Program-made: the position numbers and the translations under genes | The notes under the pieces: generated by a model | The model's database searches: none | Seen by the model: only the letters and a program-made list of their open reading frames with translations | What the model was told of the DNA's origin: nothing | DNA from: Pseudomonas aylmerensis | GTDB taxonomy: Bacteria; Pseudomonadota; Gammaproteobacteria; Pseudomonadales; Pseudomonadaceae | NCBI RefSeq assembly: GCF_001702265.1 | Contig: NZ_MAUE01000045.1 | Coordinates: 248,001-312,000 of the forward strand | Length of the DNA: 64,000 nucleotides | Direction: 5' to 3' | Part shown: piece after piece, positions 43,487-52,467 of the stretch | Layout of the letters: each line of letters begins with the position of its first letter | How positions within the stretch are numbered: the stretch's first letter is position 1

Positions 43487-44914
43487 TTACAGAGTCAGGA
43501 AGCCGTCGTAGAGGCCATAGGCAGCCACCAGGGCGCCAACGACTACCGCGGCGAAAATCAGCTTCTCGACATTGGTGAAAATCGGTTTGCCCAACTCATG
43601 CTTGGCCTTGGCGAACAGGATCACGCCGGGGGCATACAGCAGGGCGGACAGCAGCAGGTATTTGACGCCGCCGGCGTAGAGCAGCCAGACCGCGTAGATC
43701 AGCGCAACGGCACCGATGAACAGGTCTTTCTTGCGCTCGCGCAGGGCGTTTTCGTAGGTCTCGCCGCGCACCGCCAACAACAGCGCGTAGGCGGCCGACC
43801 ACAGGTATGGCACCAGGATCATCGAGGTGGCGAGGTAGATCAGCGACAGGTAAGTGCTGGCGGAAAACAGCGTGATCACCAGGAAGATCTGGACCATGGC
43901 GTTGGTCAGCCACAGGGCGTTGGCCGGCACATGGTTGGCGTTTTCCTTACGCAGGAACTCCGGCATCGTGTGGTCCTTGGCGGCGGCGAACATGATCTCC
44001 GCACACAGCAGCACCCACGACAGCAGCGCGCCCAGCAGGGAAATGATCAAGCCGACGCTGATCAGCACGGCGCCCCAGTGGCCCACCACGTGTTCCAGCA
44101 CGGCGGCCATCGACGGGTTTTGCAGCTTGGCCAGTTCCGGTTGGGTCATGATCCCCAGGGACAGCACATTCACCAGCATCAGGAACAGCAGCACGGTGAT
44201 GAAACCAATCACCGTGGCCTTGCCGACGTCGGAGCGTTTTTCCGCACGGGACGAGAAGATGCTCGCGCCCTCGATGCCGATGAACACCCACACGGTGACC
44301 AGCATCATGTTGCGCACCTGGTTCATCACACTGCCGAGGTCAGGGTTTTTCACGCCCCAGATGTCAGCGGTGAAAATCTCCAGCTTGAACGCGAACAGCG
44401 CGATCAGCACAAACAGCAGCAGCGGCACCACCTTGGCAACGGTGGTCACCAGGTTGATGAACGCAGCTTCCTTGATCCCGCGCAGCACCAGGAAATGCAC
44501 GGCCCACAACAGCACCGAGGCACCGATCACCGCTGCCGGGGTGTTGCCTTCGCCGAAGATCGGGAAGAAGTAACCCAGGGTGCTGAACAGCAACACGAAG
44601 TAACCGACGTTGCCCAGCCAGGCACTGATCCAATAACCCCAGGCCGACGAGAAACCCATGTAGTCGCCGAACCCGGCCTTGGCATAGGCGTACACGCCGC
44701 CGTCGAGGTCAGGTTTGCGGTTGGCGAGGGTCTGGAACACGAAGGCGAGGGTCAGCATGCCGATGGCGGTAATCACCCAACCGATCAACACCGCACCGAC
44801 GTCGGCGCTGGCGGCCATGTTTTGCGGCAGTGAGAAGATCCCGCCGCCAATCATTGAGCCGACGACGAGTGCAACCAGTGCGCCCAATCGAAGTTTTCCG
44901 GGAGATTCAGACAT
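43487..44914 (-). CDS. arcD: Arginine/ornithine antiporter
   Basis: This 475-residue APC-superfamily exchanger has about 12-13 membrane helices; GSMIGGGIFSLPQNMAA is the substrate-binding first helix. It exchanges arginine for ornithine across the inner membrane. It is first gene of arcD-arcA-arcB-arcC. A near-copy lies divergently at 45361. ATG 44914 has GGAG upstream. I looked for an Anr box (TTGAT-N4-ATCAA) in the leader and found no convincing one. Confidence 0.95.
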   Translation of the reverse strand: MSESPGKLRLGALVALVVGSMIGGGIFSLPQNMAASADVGAVLIGWVITAIGMLTLAFVFQTLANRKPDLDGGVYAYAKAGFGDYMGFSSAWGYWISAWLGNVGYFVLLFSTLGYFFPIFGEGNTPAAVIGASVLLWAVHFLVLRGIKEAAFINLVTTVAKVVPLLLFVLIALFAFKLEIFTADIWGVKNPDLGSVMNQVRNMMLVTVWVFIGIEGASIFSSRAEKRSDVGKATVIGFITVLLFLMLVNVLSLGIMTQPELAKLQNPSMAAVLEHVVGHWGAVLISVGLIISLLGALLSWVLLCAEIMFAAAKDHTMPEFLRKENANHVPANALWLTNAMVQIFLVITLFSASTYLSLIYLATSMILVPYLWSAAYALLLAVRGETYENALRERKKDLFIGAVALIYAVWLLYAGGVKYLLLSALLYAPGVILFAKAKHELGKPIFTNVEKLIFAAVVVGALVAAYGLYDGFLTL

Positions 44915-45360
44915 TGCATGACTCCAATGCAGGAGAAGAGAGACCACAGAATAATTCCGTGCGCTAATCAAACAGCTGACTCAGATCACTTCATTGGCAC
45001 ATTCCATTGTGAATTAATGACTTAGGGGTAAAACGCCCGGGCAATACTTTTCCTCGCAAAGGCGCTTTCCAGAGCGGTCTCTGCGTTGTGGTTAATCATT
45101 TAGTCAGGGGTATGGACGTTTGAAGCTAGTCCGTATTCCTGAATGTGCAAACTTTTCCCGACGCGGGGCGAAGTAGCACGGCAAACGTTAAGTGCCAGCG
45201 GTATTTAAATTCTAAATAAGCCTGAACGTTATAAATTGTCATGCGATTGCGTTATGAGCGTGGCGGTTTTATCGCGGTCTTTAATAAACGCTACACTCGC
45301 TGAGATAATTAGTTGAGTGCACGGTTGTCAGCTCAATTTAATAATTATCCAGGAGTATTC
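44915..45360. other. Divergent control region between the two arcD genes
   Basis: 446 bp, AT-rich toward the right end, no trusted ORF. It must contain promoters for the arc operon (minus) and for the second antiporter (plus). AT-rich stretches (ATTTAAATTCTAAATAA near 45202) could be ArgR-type sites, but none matches well by eye. No clear Anr site. Confidence 0.5.
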
Positions 45361-46788
45361 ATGTCTCAACCGGCCCAGAAACTTAGGCTTGGCGCCCTGA
45401 TTGCCCTGGTGGTGGGCTCGATGATCGGCGGCGGGATTTTCTCCTTGCCGCAGAACATGGCCGCGCGCGCCGAGGTCGGCGCGATATTGATCGGTTGGGC
45501 GATCACCGCCGTCGGCATGCTGACCCTCGCCTTCGTGTTCCAGACCCTGGCCAACCGCAAGCCGGAGCTGGATTCCGGGGTGTACGCCTACGCCAAGGCC
45601 GGGTTCGGCGACTACATGGGGTTCTCGTCGGCCTGGGGATACTGGATCAGTGCGTGGATGGGCAACGTGGGTTACTTCGTGTTGCTCTTCAGCACGCTCG
45701 GCTACTTCTTCCCGGTGTTTGGCCATGGCAACACGCCGGTGGCCATCGGCTGCGCGTCCTTGCTGCTGTGGGCCTTGCATTTTCTGGTGATGCGCGGGAT
45801 CAAGGAGGCGGCGTTCATCAACCAGATCACCACGGTGGCGAAGATCGTGCCGTTGCTGATGTTTATCGTGATCGCCGGCCTGGCGTTCAAGGCCGATATC
45901 TTCACCCGCGATATCTGGGGCCTGGGCAACCCGCAGTTCGGCAGCGTGGTCGACCAGGTGCGCAACATGATGCTGGTCACCGTGTTCGTGTTTATCGGCA
46001 TCGAGGGCGCCAGCGTGTATTCGGCGCGGGCCGAGAAACGCGCGGACGTGGGCCGCGCCACGGTGATCGGCTTTCTCGGCGTGCTGGCACTGCTGGTGCT
46101 GGTGAATGTGTTGTCCCTGGGGATCATGAGCCAGCCGCAGTTGGCGCAATTGCAAAATCCGTCCCTGGCCGGTGTGCTGGAGCACATCGTCGGGCCCTGG
46201 GGTGCGATGGCCATCAGCATCGGCCTGGCCGTGTCGTTGCTCGGCGCCTTGCTGTCGTGGGCGCTGCTGTGCGCGGAAATCCTCTACGCCACCGCCCATG
46301 ACAAGACCATGCCGGCCTTCCTGAAAAAGGAAAACGCCAACCAGGTGCCGGTCAATGCGCTGTGGCTGACCAACGTGATGATCCAGGTTTTCCTGGTCAT
46401 CACGCTGTTTTCCCACAGCACCTACACCACCCTGATCTACCTGGCTTCCTCGATGATCCTGGTGCCGTACCTGTGGTCGGCGGCCTATGCGGTGTTGTTG
46501 AGCGGGCGCGGCGAAACCTATGAGGGCGCCCAGCGCCAGCGTTTCAAGGATTTGCTGGTGGGCCTGGTCGCCCTCGGCTACGCGGTGTGGCTGCTGTACG
46601 CCGGTGGCTTGAAATACCTGCTGCTGTCGGCGCTGCTGTACGCGCCCGGTGTGGTGCTGTTTGCACTGGCCAAGCGCGAGCAGGCCCAACCCTTGTTCAC
46701 CCACGTGGAAAAAGGCATCTTCAGCTGCGTGATCGCCGGCGCCAGCCTGGCGGCGTACGGGCTGTACAGCGGGGTGTTGTCGTTGTGA
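45361..46788 (+). CDS. Second arginine/ornithine antiporter paralogue
   Basis: The 475-residue product aligns without gaps to ArcD at 43487-44914, roughly three quarters identical by eye, with the same GSMIGGGIFSLPQNMAA first helix. AGGAG precedes the ATG. It is transcribed away from the arc operon and overlaps the next gene by 4 bases (GTGA), giving an odd transporter-glycosylase pair. Its substrate may differ; most substitutions lie in the second half. Confidence 0.93.
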   Translation: MSQPAQKLRLGALIALVVGSMIGGGIFSLPQNMAARAEVGAILIGWAITAVGMLTLAFVFQTLANRKPELDSGVYAYAKAGFGDYMGFSSAWGYWISAWMGNVGYFVLLFSTLGYFFPVFGHGNTPVAIGCASLLLWALHFLVMRGIKEAAFINQITTVAKIVPLLMFIVIAGLAFKADIFTRDIWGLGNPQFGSVVDQVRNMMLVTVFVFIGIEGASVYSARAEKRADVGRATVIGFLGVLALLVLVNVLSLGIMSQPQLAQLQNPSLAGVLEHIVGPWGAMAISIGLAVSLLGALLSWALLCAEILYATAHDKTMPAFLKKENANQVPVNALWLTNVMIQVFLVITLFSHSTYTTLIYLASSMILVPYLWSAAYAVLLSGRGETYEGAQRQRFKDLLVGLVALGYAVWLLYAGGLKYLLLSALLYAPGVVLFALAKREQAQPLFTHVEKGIFSCVIAGASLAAYGLYSGVLSL

Positions 46789-47648
46789 AAATGGCGTATC
46801 AGCCGCCCTATGACTGGGCGGCAATGCTGGGTTTTTTGTCGGCGCGGGCGATCACCGGGCTCGAGACGGTGGTGGCTGGCGTGTACCGGCGCAGTATCAG
46901 CGTGGATGGGCGACACGGCTGGATCAGTGTCGCGCCGGGTGACGGCGATTGGCTGGAGGTGAGCGTCGATTTTCCCGAGCCGGCGGCGTTTCCCGAGATC
47001 GAGCGGCGCTTGCGCCGGATGTTTGACCTGGACGCCCAACCGGCCTTGATCAACCGGCAATTGGCGAAGGACCCGTTGATGGCGCAGTTGGTTGCCGCGC
47101 GGCCCGGGCTGCGGGTGCCGGGCACTTGGGATGGCCTGGAACTGGCGGTCCGTGCCGTGCTCGGTCAGCAGATCACAGTAGTCGCGGCGATCCGCCTCGC
47201 GGGCAAGTTGGTTGCACAATATGGCCAGCTCCTGGATACGCCGCACGTCGGCATCACCCACGCGTTCCCAACGCCGCAGGTGTTGGCGGCGGCGGACCTG
47301 GCTGCGCTGGGCATGCCCAAGGCGCGCGGTCGCACTTTGTCCGGCATGGCCCAGGCATTACTGGATGATCCGCAGGTGTTCGAGCCCAAGGCCAGCCTCA
47401 AGGACGGGGTGGCGCGGCTGGTCGCGCTGCCGGGGATTGGTGACTGGACGGCGCAGTACATTGCCATGCGCCAACTGCGCGAGGCGGATGCGTTTGCGTC
47501 GGGGGACATCGGCTTGATCAATGCGCTGGCGGCGCTGGAAGGCGGGCCGGTCTCGGCGCGGCAGCTGTTGGCGCGGGCCGAGGCGTGGCGACCGTTGAGG
47601 GCGTACGCGGCGCAGCATTTGTGGACGTCGCTGCAGCGGGCGGATTGA
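46785..47648 (+). CDS. alkA: DNA-3-methyladenine glycosylase II (AlkA type)
   Basis: The 287-residue base-excision enzyme has an N-terminal AlkA domain (YDWAAMLGFLSARAITGLET). The helix-hairpin-helix is LPGIGDWTAQYIAMR, and the catalytic Asp lies in AFASGDIGL, followed by the family end WRPLRAYAAQHLW. It removes alkylated bases. The GTG start overlaps the antiporter TGA; ATG 46791 is an alternative. Standalone AlkA lacks the Ada domain, which is not present here. Confidence 0.93.
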   Translation: MKMAYQPPYDWAAMLGFLSARAITGLETVVAGVYRRSISVDGRHGWISVAPGDGDWLEVSVDFPEPAAFPEIERRLRRMFDLDAQPALINRQLAKDPLMAQLVAARPGLRVPGTWDGLELAVRAVLGQQITVVAAIRLAGKLVAQYGQLLDTPHVGITHAFPTPQVLAAADLAALGMPKARGRTLSGMAQALLDDPQVFEPKASLKDGVARLVALPGIGDWTAQYIAMRQLREADAFASGDIGLINALAALEGGPVSARQLLARAEAWRPLRAYAAQHLWTSLQRAD

Positions 47649-47667
47649 GGGGGCGGGCAGGGCCTCT

Positions 47668-47737
47668 TCGCAGGCAAGCCAGCACCCACATTTGAGGGGG
47701 CTACCACTCAAATTGTGCAAGCTGGCCTGTCTGCGAT
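47668..47737. repeat. Degenerate REP pair
   Basis: TCGCAGGCAAGCCAGCACCCAC and an imperfect partner GCAAGCTGGCCTGTCTGCGA, orientation reversed relative to the other elements, between convergent genes. Confidence 0.7.
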
Positions 47738-47750
47738 AACGCTCGAAAGG

Positions 47751-49100
47751 CTACCACTGCGGCCGATGTGAGCCCAATTCCCCGGCCGGCAAATCCCACT
47801 GCAACGGCGTACCGCTGATGGTCACCGGTGCCAGCAGCCGATGGGCCTGACCCCAGGCGGTCTGTTCCACCACCAGCCCTTGATCGCCGGGTTCCTCGGC
47901 CCGCAACGCCACCTGTTCCGGCACCTGACCGGCCTCCACCAGCAACTTGGCCGTACGCGCCAACGACAACTGCGCCGATCCGCCACGCCCGGATTTCAAC
48001 CGCTCACTCAAGGCTTGAATCGCGCTGGCCGCCATCAGATAGCCGGTCGCATGGTCGAGCGCCTGCAACGGCAGTGGCACCGGTTTATCCGCGTGTTTCC
48101 AGGCCATGCCCGCGTCGGCAATCCCGCTGCTCATCTGCACCAGGCTGTCGAAGCCGCGTCGATTGCGCCACGGGCCGCTCCAGCCATAAGCGTTGAGGCT
48201 CACGTCGATCAGGCCGGGCGCGATGCTTTGCAGCTCGGCGGCGCTATAGCCCAGCTGTTCCAGGGCGTCGGCACGGTAACCGTGGAACAGGATGTCAGCG
48301 TCCTTGAGCAATGCTTCGAATACCTGCCGGCCTTCGGGCGCTTTCAAGTCAAGTCTCGCGCAGCGTTTGCCGAGGGTCATTTCCGGCACCACGCCCGGCT
48401 CGTTCCAGGTCGGTGAGTCGATGCGCAGTACATCGGCGCCCAGCCCGGCGAGAAAACGACTGGCGACGGGACCGGCCAATACGCGGGTCAGGTCCAGCAC
48501 CTTGATACCCGCCAGCGGGCGCGCTACCGAGCCTGTCCAGGTTTTTGCGGTGGTGGTGGCGAAGGTCTGGCGCTGCACCAGCGGCTCGGCATTCACCGCC
48601 AGCCCCTGCGGATGTTGCTGCCAGGCTTGCCACGAACGCATCTGTGCCGCACAGCCGCCGGCGTCGACAATCGCCTGTTCCAGCTCGGCGGCGCTCCATG
48701 CGGCGACCTTGCTGGCCATTTCGGCGCGGTCGGCGACCTTGCCCAGCACTTGCTCGGCGGCGGCCCGGTGGTGGGGCGCATTGGTGTGCAGGCGAATCCA
48801 GCCGTCGGCACTGGCGTAGTCGCCGGCCACCGGGTCCCACAGCGGTGGCGTTTGCCAACCCACCGGACGCAGGGACGACGAGAACCAGAAGGAGGCGAGG
48901 CGTCGGTCCACGCTCACGGCGGGCAAGCGGCCGGTCATTGCCAGCACCAGTTGGGCCACGGCCTGGCCGGCGGCACCGATACTGGCACTGGCCAGGTCGG
49001 TGACGGCGAAGGTCGAGGGCAGGGCGCCGGCCTCGGTCACGGTCAATGGAGTAGGCGGTAGATCGAGTGCGGCTTGGATGGGGGTCAGCAGGTCAGTCAT
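47751..49100 (-). CDS. CoA transferase family III (CaiB/BaiF)
   Basis: The 449-residue product has a family III core from about residue 197 (LAGIKVLDLTRVLAGPVASRF, ADVLRIDSPTWNE, RCARLDLKAPEGRQ). The likely catalytic Asp is in RGFDSLVQMSSGI. The first 195 residues resemble a reduced, partial CoA-transferase-like lobe (ASIGAAGQAVAQLVLAMTG), so this is the long, two-lobe type. The acyl substrates are unknown. ATG 49100 has GGAGGG upstream. It is downstream of the Cpx-type genes on the same strand. Confidence 0.88.
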   Translation of the reverse strand: MTDLLTPIQAALDLPPTPLTVTEAGALPSTFAVTDLASASIGAAGQAVAQLVLAMTGRLPAVSVDRRLASFWFSSSLRPVGWQTPPLWDPVAGDYASADGWIRLHTNAPHHRAAAEQVLGKVADRAEMASKVAAWSAAELEQAIVDAGGCAAQMRSWQAWQQHPQGLAVNAEPLVQRQTFATTTAKTWTGSVARPLAGIKVLDLTRVLAGPVASRFLAGLGADVLRIDSPTWNEPGVVPEMTLGKRCARLDLKAPEGRQVFEALLKDADILFHGYRADALEQLGYSAAELQSIAPGLIDVSLNAYGWSGPWRNRRGFDSLVQMSSGIADAGMAWKHADKPVPLPLQALDHATGYLMAASAIQALSERLKSGRGGSAQLSLARTAKLLVEAGQVPEQVALRAEEPGDQGLVVEQTAWGQAHRLLAPVTISGTPLQWDLPAGELGSHRPQW

Positions 49101-49140
49101 CAAAGGCCCTCCTTAAGAGAAGGGCCACTATAGAAGATCA

Positions 49141-50484
49141 TCAGGCCGATGTGGCAACCCCGGGCTCCAATGGCAGGTCGATGCTGGCGATAAACCCGCC
49201 CTCAGGATGGTTGGCCAGGATCAGGCTGCCACCATGGCGTTCCGCCGCACGCCGCGCAATCGCCAGGCCCAGGCCGTGACCCTGGGCGGTCTGGCCGGGG
49301 GCGCGGTAGAACGGCTCGCCCAATTGGCTGAGGTGTTCAGCATCCACGCCGGGGCCGTGGTCGCGCACGCTGATAAGGATGTGCTCGCCGTGGAGATGGG
49401 CGTGCAATTCGATCGGCTGGCCCTTCGGGTTGAAGCGCTGCGCGTTGCGCAGCAGGTTGTCCACCGCGCGTTCGATCATGGTCGGCCAGCCTTTGAGGCG
49501 CAGGTCGGGTTGGGCGGTGAGTTCCACCACCTGCTCCGGCGCGCTGAGCTGGGCGTCTTTTTGCAGGGTCTTGAGCAGGCTGTTGAGGTCGACGTCTTCG
49601 GCGCTGGCGTTATCGGCATCGACGCGCGCCAGCACCAGGATTTCACTGATCAACGCTTCCAGGCGATCGCATTCGCGGGTCAGGCGCGGCCAGAGTTTTT
49701 CGCGTTCTTCGGGGCTGGCGCGTTCAGCCAGGGCCAGGGCGATGCGCAGGCGGGCCAGCGGCGAGCGCAGCTCGTGGGAGACGTCGCGCAGCAACTGGCG
49801 CTGGCTGCCGATCAGGCTTTGCAGGCGGGCGCCCATGCGGTTGAAGTCAGTGGCCAGCACGCCGAACTCATCGCGGCGGTTGGCCAGGCGCGCCAGGCTG
49901 TTCTGCTGGTACGTGGCCTGGCCGAGGTCATGCACCGCGCCACGTAGACGGCTGAGGGGGCGGGTGATGGACAGCGTCACCAGCAGGCTGAACAGGGTCA
50001 GCACCACCAGGGCGATGGCCAATGCGCTCAACGGCCACAGCAGGCTGCTGCGGTGCCAGGCGTCCAGCTCGGGATGGGGGATGCGATAGATCAGCAGGTA
50101 GGTGTCGCCGGTTTTTTCGCTGGTGTACTCGGCGGTCAGGCGTCGCCAGGGCAGGTGACCGTCCTGGCTGTCATTCTGGCGGGCTTCGAACGCGGCGGCG
50201 CGGCGCGGAAAGGTGCCCCGCACGACCGGCTCGCCGCTTTCGTTAAGCACTTGCACGTCGATGTGGTACTGGCGCTTGCGCTGCTGCAGCAAGTCCTGGG
50301 CGGCGTCCTCGCCTTGGGTCTCGTAGAGTTGAGTCCACTCTTCGGCGAGGTTATTGAGGCCGGGGTGGCGGCTGAGAATCCAGGCATCTTGATTGAGCAT
50401 GTGCCCAAGCAGGATCGACAACCCGGCAACCAGGGCGATGGCCAGCCAGAAACTGGCCAGGATGCGCCAGAACAATGAACGCAC
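49141..50484 (-). CDS. cpxS: Envelope-stress sensor histidine kinase, CpxA/CpxS type
   Basis: The 447-residue kinase starts with GTG. Membrane helices lie at about 8-28 and 147-170 around a 115-residue periplasmic sensor, followed by HAMP (SITRPLSRLRGAVHDLG). The phospho-His box is DVSHELRSPLARLRI. ATP-lid motifs are NLLRNAQRFNP, DHGPGVD and GHGLGLAIA. Its partners are the response regulator at 51268 and the CpxP-like protein between them, the arrangement I recall for P. aeruginosa cpxR-cpxS. The gene name rests on that synteny. Confidence 0.9.
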   Translation of the reverse strand: MRSLFWRILASFWLAIALVAGLSILLGHMLNQDAWILSRHPGLNNLAEEWTQLYETQGEDAAQDLLQQRKRQYHIDVQVLNESGEPVVRGTFPRRAAAFEARQNDSQDGHLPWRRLTAEYTSEKTGDTYLLIYRIPHPELDAWHRSSLLWPLSALAIALVVLTLFSLLVTLSITRPLSRLRGAVHDLGQATYQQNSLARLANRRDEFGVLATDFNRMGARLQSLIGSQRQLLRDVSHELRSPLARLRIALALAERASPEEREKLWPRLTRECDRLEALISEILVLARVDADNASAEDVDLNSLLKTLQKDAQLSAPEQVVELTAQPDLRLKGWPTMIERAVDNLLRNAQRFNPKGQPIELHAHLHGEHILISVRDHGPGVDAEHLSQLGEPFYRAPGQTAQGHGLGLAIARRAAERHGGSLILANHPEGGFIASIDLPLEPGVATSA

Positions 50485-50551
50485 AGGAAACCCTCAAACA
50501 GGAAAAGCCCAGCGGCGCGAGCCACTGGGCTGGGGGAGTGAAGCTAGAACA

Positions 50552-51016
50552 TTATTGCGCTTTTTGCGGCTGTTGCGCTTTCCAGGCCTGGAATTCCTTC
50601 CACTCGGCGCGGCGCTCGGCTTGCTTCTTGACGATCTCGTCGAACTTCTTCTGCTGGTCAGGCTTGAGGACTGCACGGATATCCGCCTGGGTTTTCTGCT
50701 TGCCGGCGGCGATTTCATCCTGCATGGCTTTCTGGTCGGCCGCCGGGAGTTTGTCCAGGTACTTTTTGACCAGGTCTTTGCGAGCGTGCCATTGGTCGCC
50801 CATCAGCTTGCCGATCTGCTGGCGCTGTTCCTTGCTCAGGTCCAGTTGGCTGAAAGGGCCACCTTTGCCACGCGGACCGTGTTCACCGCCGTGGCCTGGG
50901 CCACCCATCATGTGGCCGGAAGGTTCACCCATCGGGCCTGGGCCGTCTGGCATGGCGGCCATGGCAACGGTCGGCAGGGCAGCGGCGAACATCAAAGCGA
51001 TAAGGGTCTTGCGCAT
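50552..51016 (-). CDS. CpxP/Spy-like periplasmic LTXXQ protein
   Basis: The 154-residue product has a signal peptide (KTLIALMFAAALPTVAMA). A Gly/His/Met/Pro-rich stretch follows (GHMMGGPGHGGEHGPRG), then helices with two LTxxQ-like motifs (LSKEQRQQI, LKPDQQKKF). Spy/CpxP proteins are periplasmic chaperones and negative regulators of Cpx sensing. The His/Met stretch could bind copper or zinc. It is encoded between its probable regulator and kinase. Confidence 0.9.
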   Translation of the reverse strand: MRKTLIALMFAAALPTVAMAAMPDGPGPMGEPSGHMMGGPGHGGEHGPRGKGGPFSQLDLSKEQRQQIGKLMGDQWHARKDLVKKYLDKLPAADQKAMQDEIAAGKQKTQADIRAVLKPDQQKKFDEIVKKQAERRAEWKEFQAWKAQQPQKAQ

Positions 51017-51162
51017 GGTGATTCTCCTGTCTCTATTCCGGTGAGTCCGGATGTGAGTAGATTACGGAGATCAAGGTCAGCGGCGGTCAGGTGTGGGTAA
51101 AGCTTGGGTAAAGAGGGTTTTGTTGCGAACTGACAAAACTGTGGGGGTTTGGGTATTCAAAT

Positions 51163-51250
51163 GTGGGAGCGGGCTTGCTCGCGAATGCGGTGCGCCAGTC
51201 GATGCATGTGCTGACTGATACACCGCATTCGCGAGCAAGCCCGCTCCCAC
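51163..51250. repeat. REPIN, a-type arms, inside the cpx locus
   Basis: GTGGGAGCGGGCTTGCTCGC and inverse, between the response regulator and the CpxP-like gene. Confidence 0.95.
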
Positions 51251-51267
51251 AGGAGAGTGCGTGAAAC

Positions 51268-51945
51268 TCAGAGGCTGTAGTAATAGCCGCGGCTGCGCAA
51301 CGCGACGATCCGTGGCCGGCCGTCCGGGTGCGGGCCGATCTTTTTGCGCAGGTTGCTGACGTGCATGTCCAGGCTGCGATCGTAAAGGGTCAGCTTGCGG
51401 CCCAGCGCGATCTGCGCCAGTTCCTGTTTGTCCAGTGGTTCGCCGGGCTGGCGCAGCAAGGCTTCGAGCAGGCGGCTTTCGGAAACGGTGAGGGCGAATT
51501 CCTGTTCGTCGATACTGACCACGCCGCGCACCGGGCTGAAGCACAGGTCGCCGAGTTCCAGCTGGGTGGACACGGCGGCCGGATGGCTGCGGCGCAGCAC
51601 GGCGCGCAGGCGTGCGGTCAGCTCGCGCGGGTCGCAGGGCTTGGCCAGGTAGTCGTCGGCACCGAGTTCCAGGCCGAGGATGCGATCCAGCGGTTCGCCG
51701 CGGGCCGAGAGCATCAGCACCGGCAGCTCCGGGTGGTCGTTGCGCAGTTGCTTGAGCAGTTCCAGGCCGCTTCCGTCGGGCAGCATCACGTCCAGCACCA
51801 CCGCTGCCGGGGCGCTGTCGGCCAAGGCTTTGCGGGCGCTCAAGCCATCGTGGCAGGCGCGCACCTGGAAACCTTCCTGGCTCAACCAACTGGTCAGCAG
51901 CTCGCAGAGCTCCTGGTCATCATCTATCAGTAACAGCTCGCTCAT
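51268..51945 (-). CDS. cpxR: OmpR-family response regulator, CpxR type
   Basis: The 225-residue product has a receiver (ELLLIDDDQELCELL, phospho-acceptor Asp52 in VVLDVMLPDGSG, Lys in YLAKPCDP). A C-terminal winged helix follows (LTVSESRLLEALLRQPGEPL, YDRSLDMHVSNLRKKIG). It likely controls the CpxP-like gene and envelope-stress functions. It is separated from the rest of its locus by a REPIN and ends there. It starts 7 bp after the upstream YgiM-like gene, which may be co-transcribed. Confidence 0.92.
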   Translation of the reverse strand: MSELLLIDDDQELCELLTSWLSQEGFQVRACHDGLSARKALADSAPAAVVLDVMLPDGSGLELLKQLRNDHPELPVLMLSARGEPLDRILGLELGADDYLAKPCDPRELTARLRAVLRRSHPAAVSTQLELGDLCFSPVRGVVSIDEQEFALTVSESRLLEALLRQPGEPLDKQELAQIALGRKLTLYDRSLDMHVSNLRKKIGPHPDGRPRIVALRSRGYYYSL

Positions 51946-51952
51946 GACTCAC

Positions 51953-52360
51953 TCAATTTAGCCATTGTCGACGGCGACGGTGCCCACCGCTGGCGAAGAT
52001 CCCGCACAGCAAGGCGATCAGGGCGACGGCCCCGCCGGTGACAAACCATTGCTGTTGCTCGGTCAGCCATCGGGTCAAGGCACCGCCTTGTGTCTCTTTG
52101 AGTTGCTGGGCCAGGCGTTGGTTCTCTTGGCGAAGACGACTCAATTGGGCGCTTTCGCGCGTCGCATCCGCACCCTGCAGTTGCTTGCTCAGTTCTTCAC
52201 GCAGCCGTTCGCTTTCTTTCAAGCGTTGCTGCAACTCGGTGATCTGGGCGCCGGCACTCAAGGACAGGGGCGTGGAACTGCCGGTGTTCGAGGTTTCTTC
52301 AGCGTGGGCCGTAGCCCCGATCATTACCACTGCCAACAGACACAACTGACGTAAGCGCAT
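51953..52360 (-). CDS. Membrane coiled-coil protein resembling the C-terminal half of YgiM
   Basis: The 135-residue product has a signal peptide (LCLLAVVMIGATAHA). A coiled coil spans about residues 40-95 (ITELQQRLKESERLREELSK, SRLRQENQRLAQQL), followed by a single membrane helix and basic end (WFVTGGAVALIALLCGIFAS, RRRRQW). The tail matches the layout of YgiM/TIGR04211 proteins, but the SH3 domain these carry after the signal is missing. So it is either a short paralogue or an unrelated protein of the same plan. AGGAG precedes ATG 52360. Confidence 0.8.
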   Translation of the reverse strand: MRLRQLCLLAVVMIGATAHAEETSNTGSSTPLSLSAGAQITELQQRLKESERLREELSKQLQGADATRESAQLSRLRQENQRLAQQLKETQGGALTRWLTEQQQWFVTGGAVALIALLCGIFASGGHRRRRQWLN

Positions 52361-52467
52361 CGGAACTCCTGATTCCACACGAATATTCAGAACGTTGTCG
52401 GCAGGTTACCGAGAATAATGAGCAATTAGGAGTGTGCCGCACGTATTAGGTTCGACACACGCCTGGG

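Noticed and set aside
44915..45360. Anr (FNR-type) box for the arc operon
   Set aside because: No TTGAT-N4-ATCAA with acceptable match was found by eye in the 446-bp divergent region, although one would be expected. A matrix scan could overturn this.
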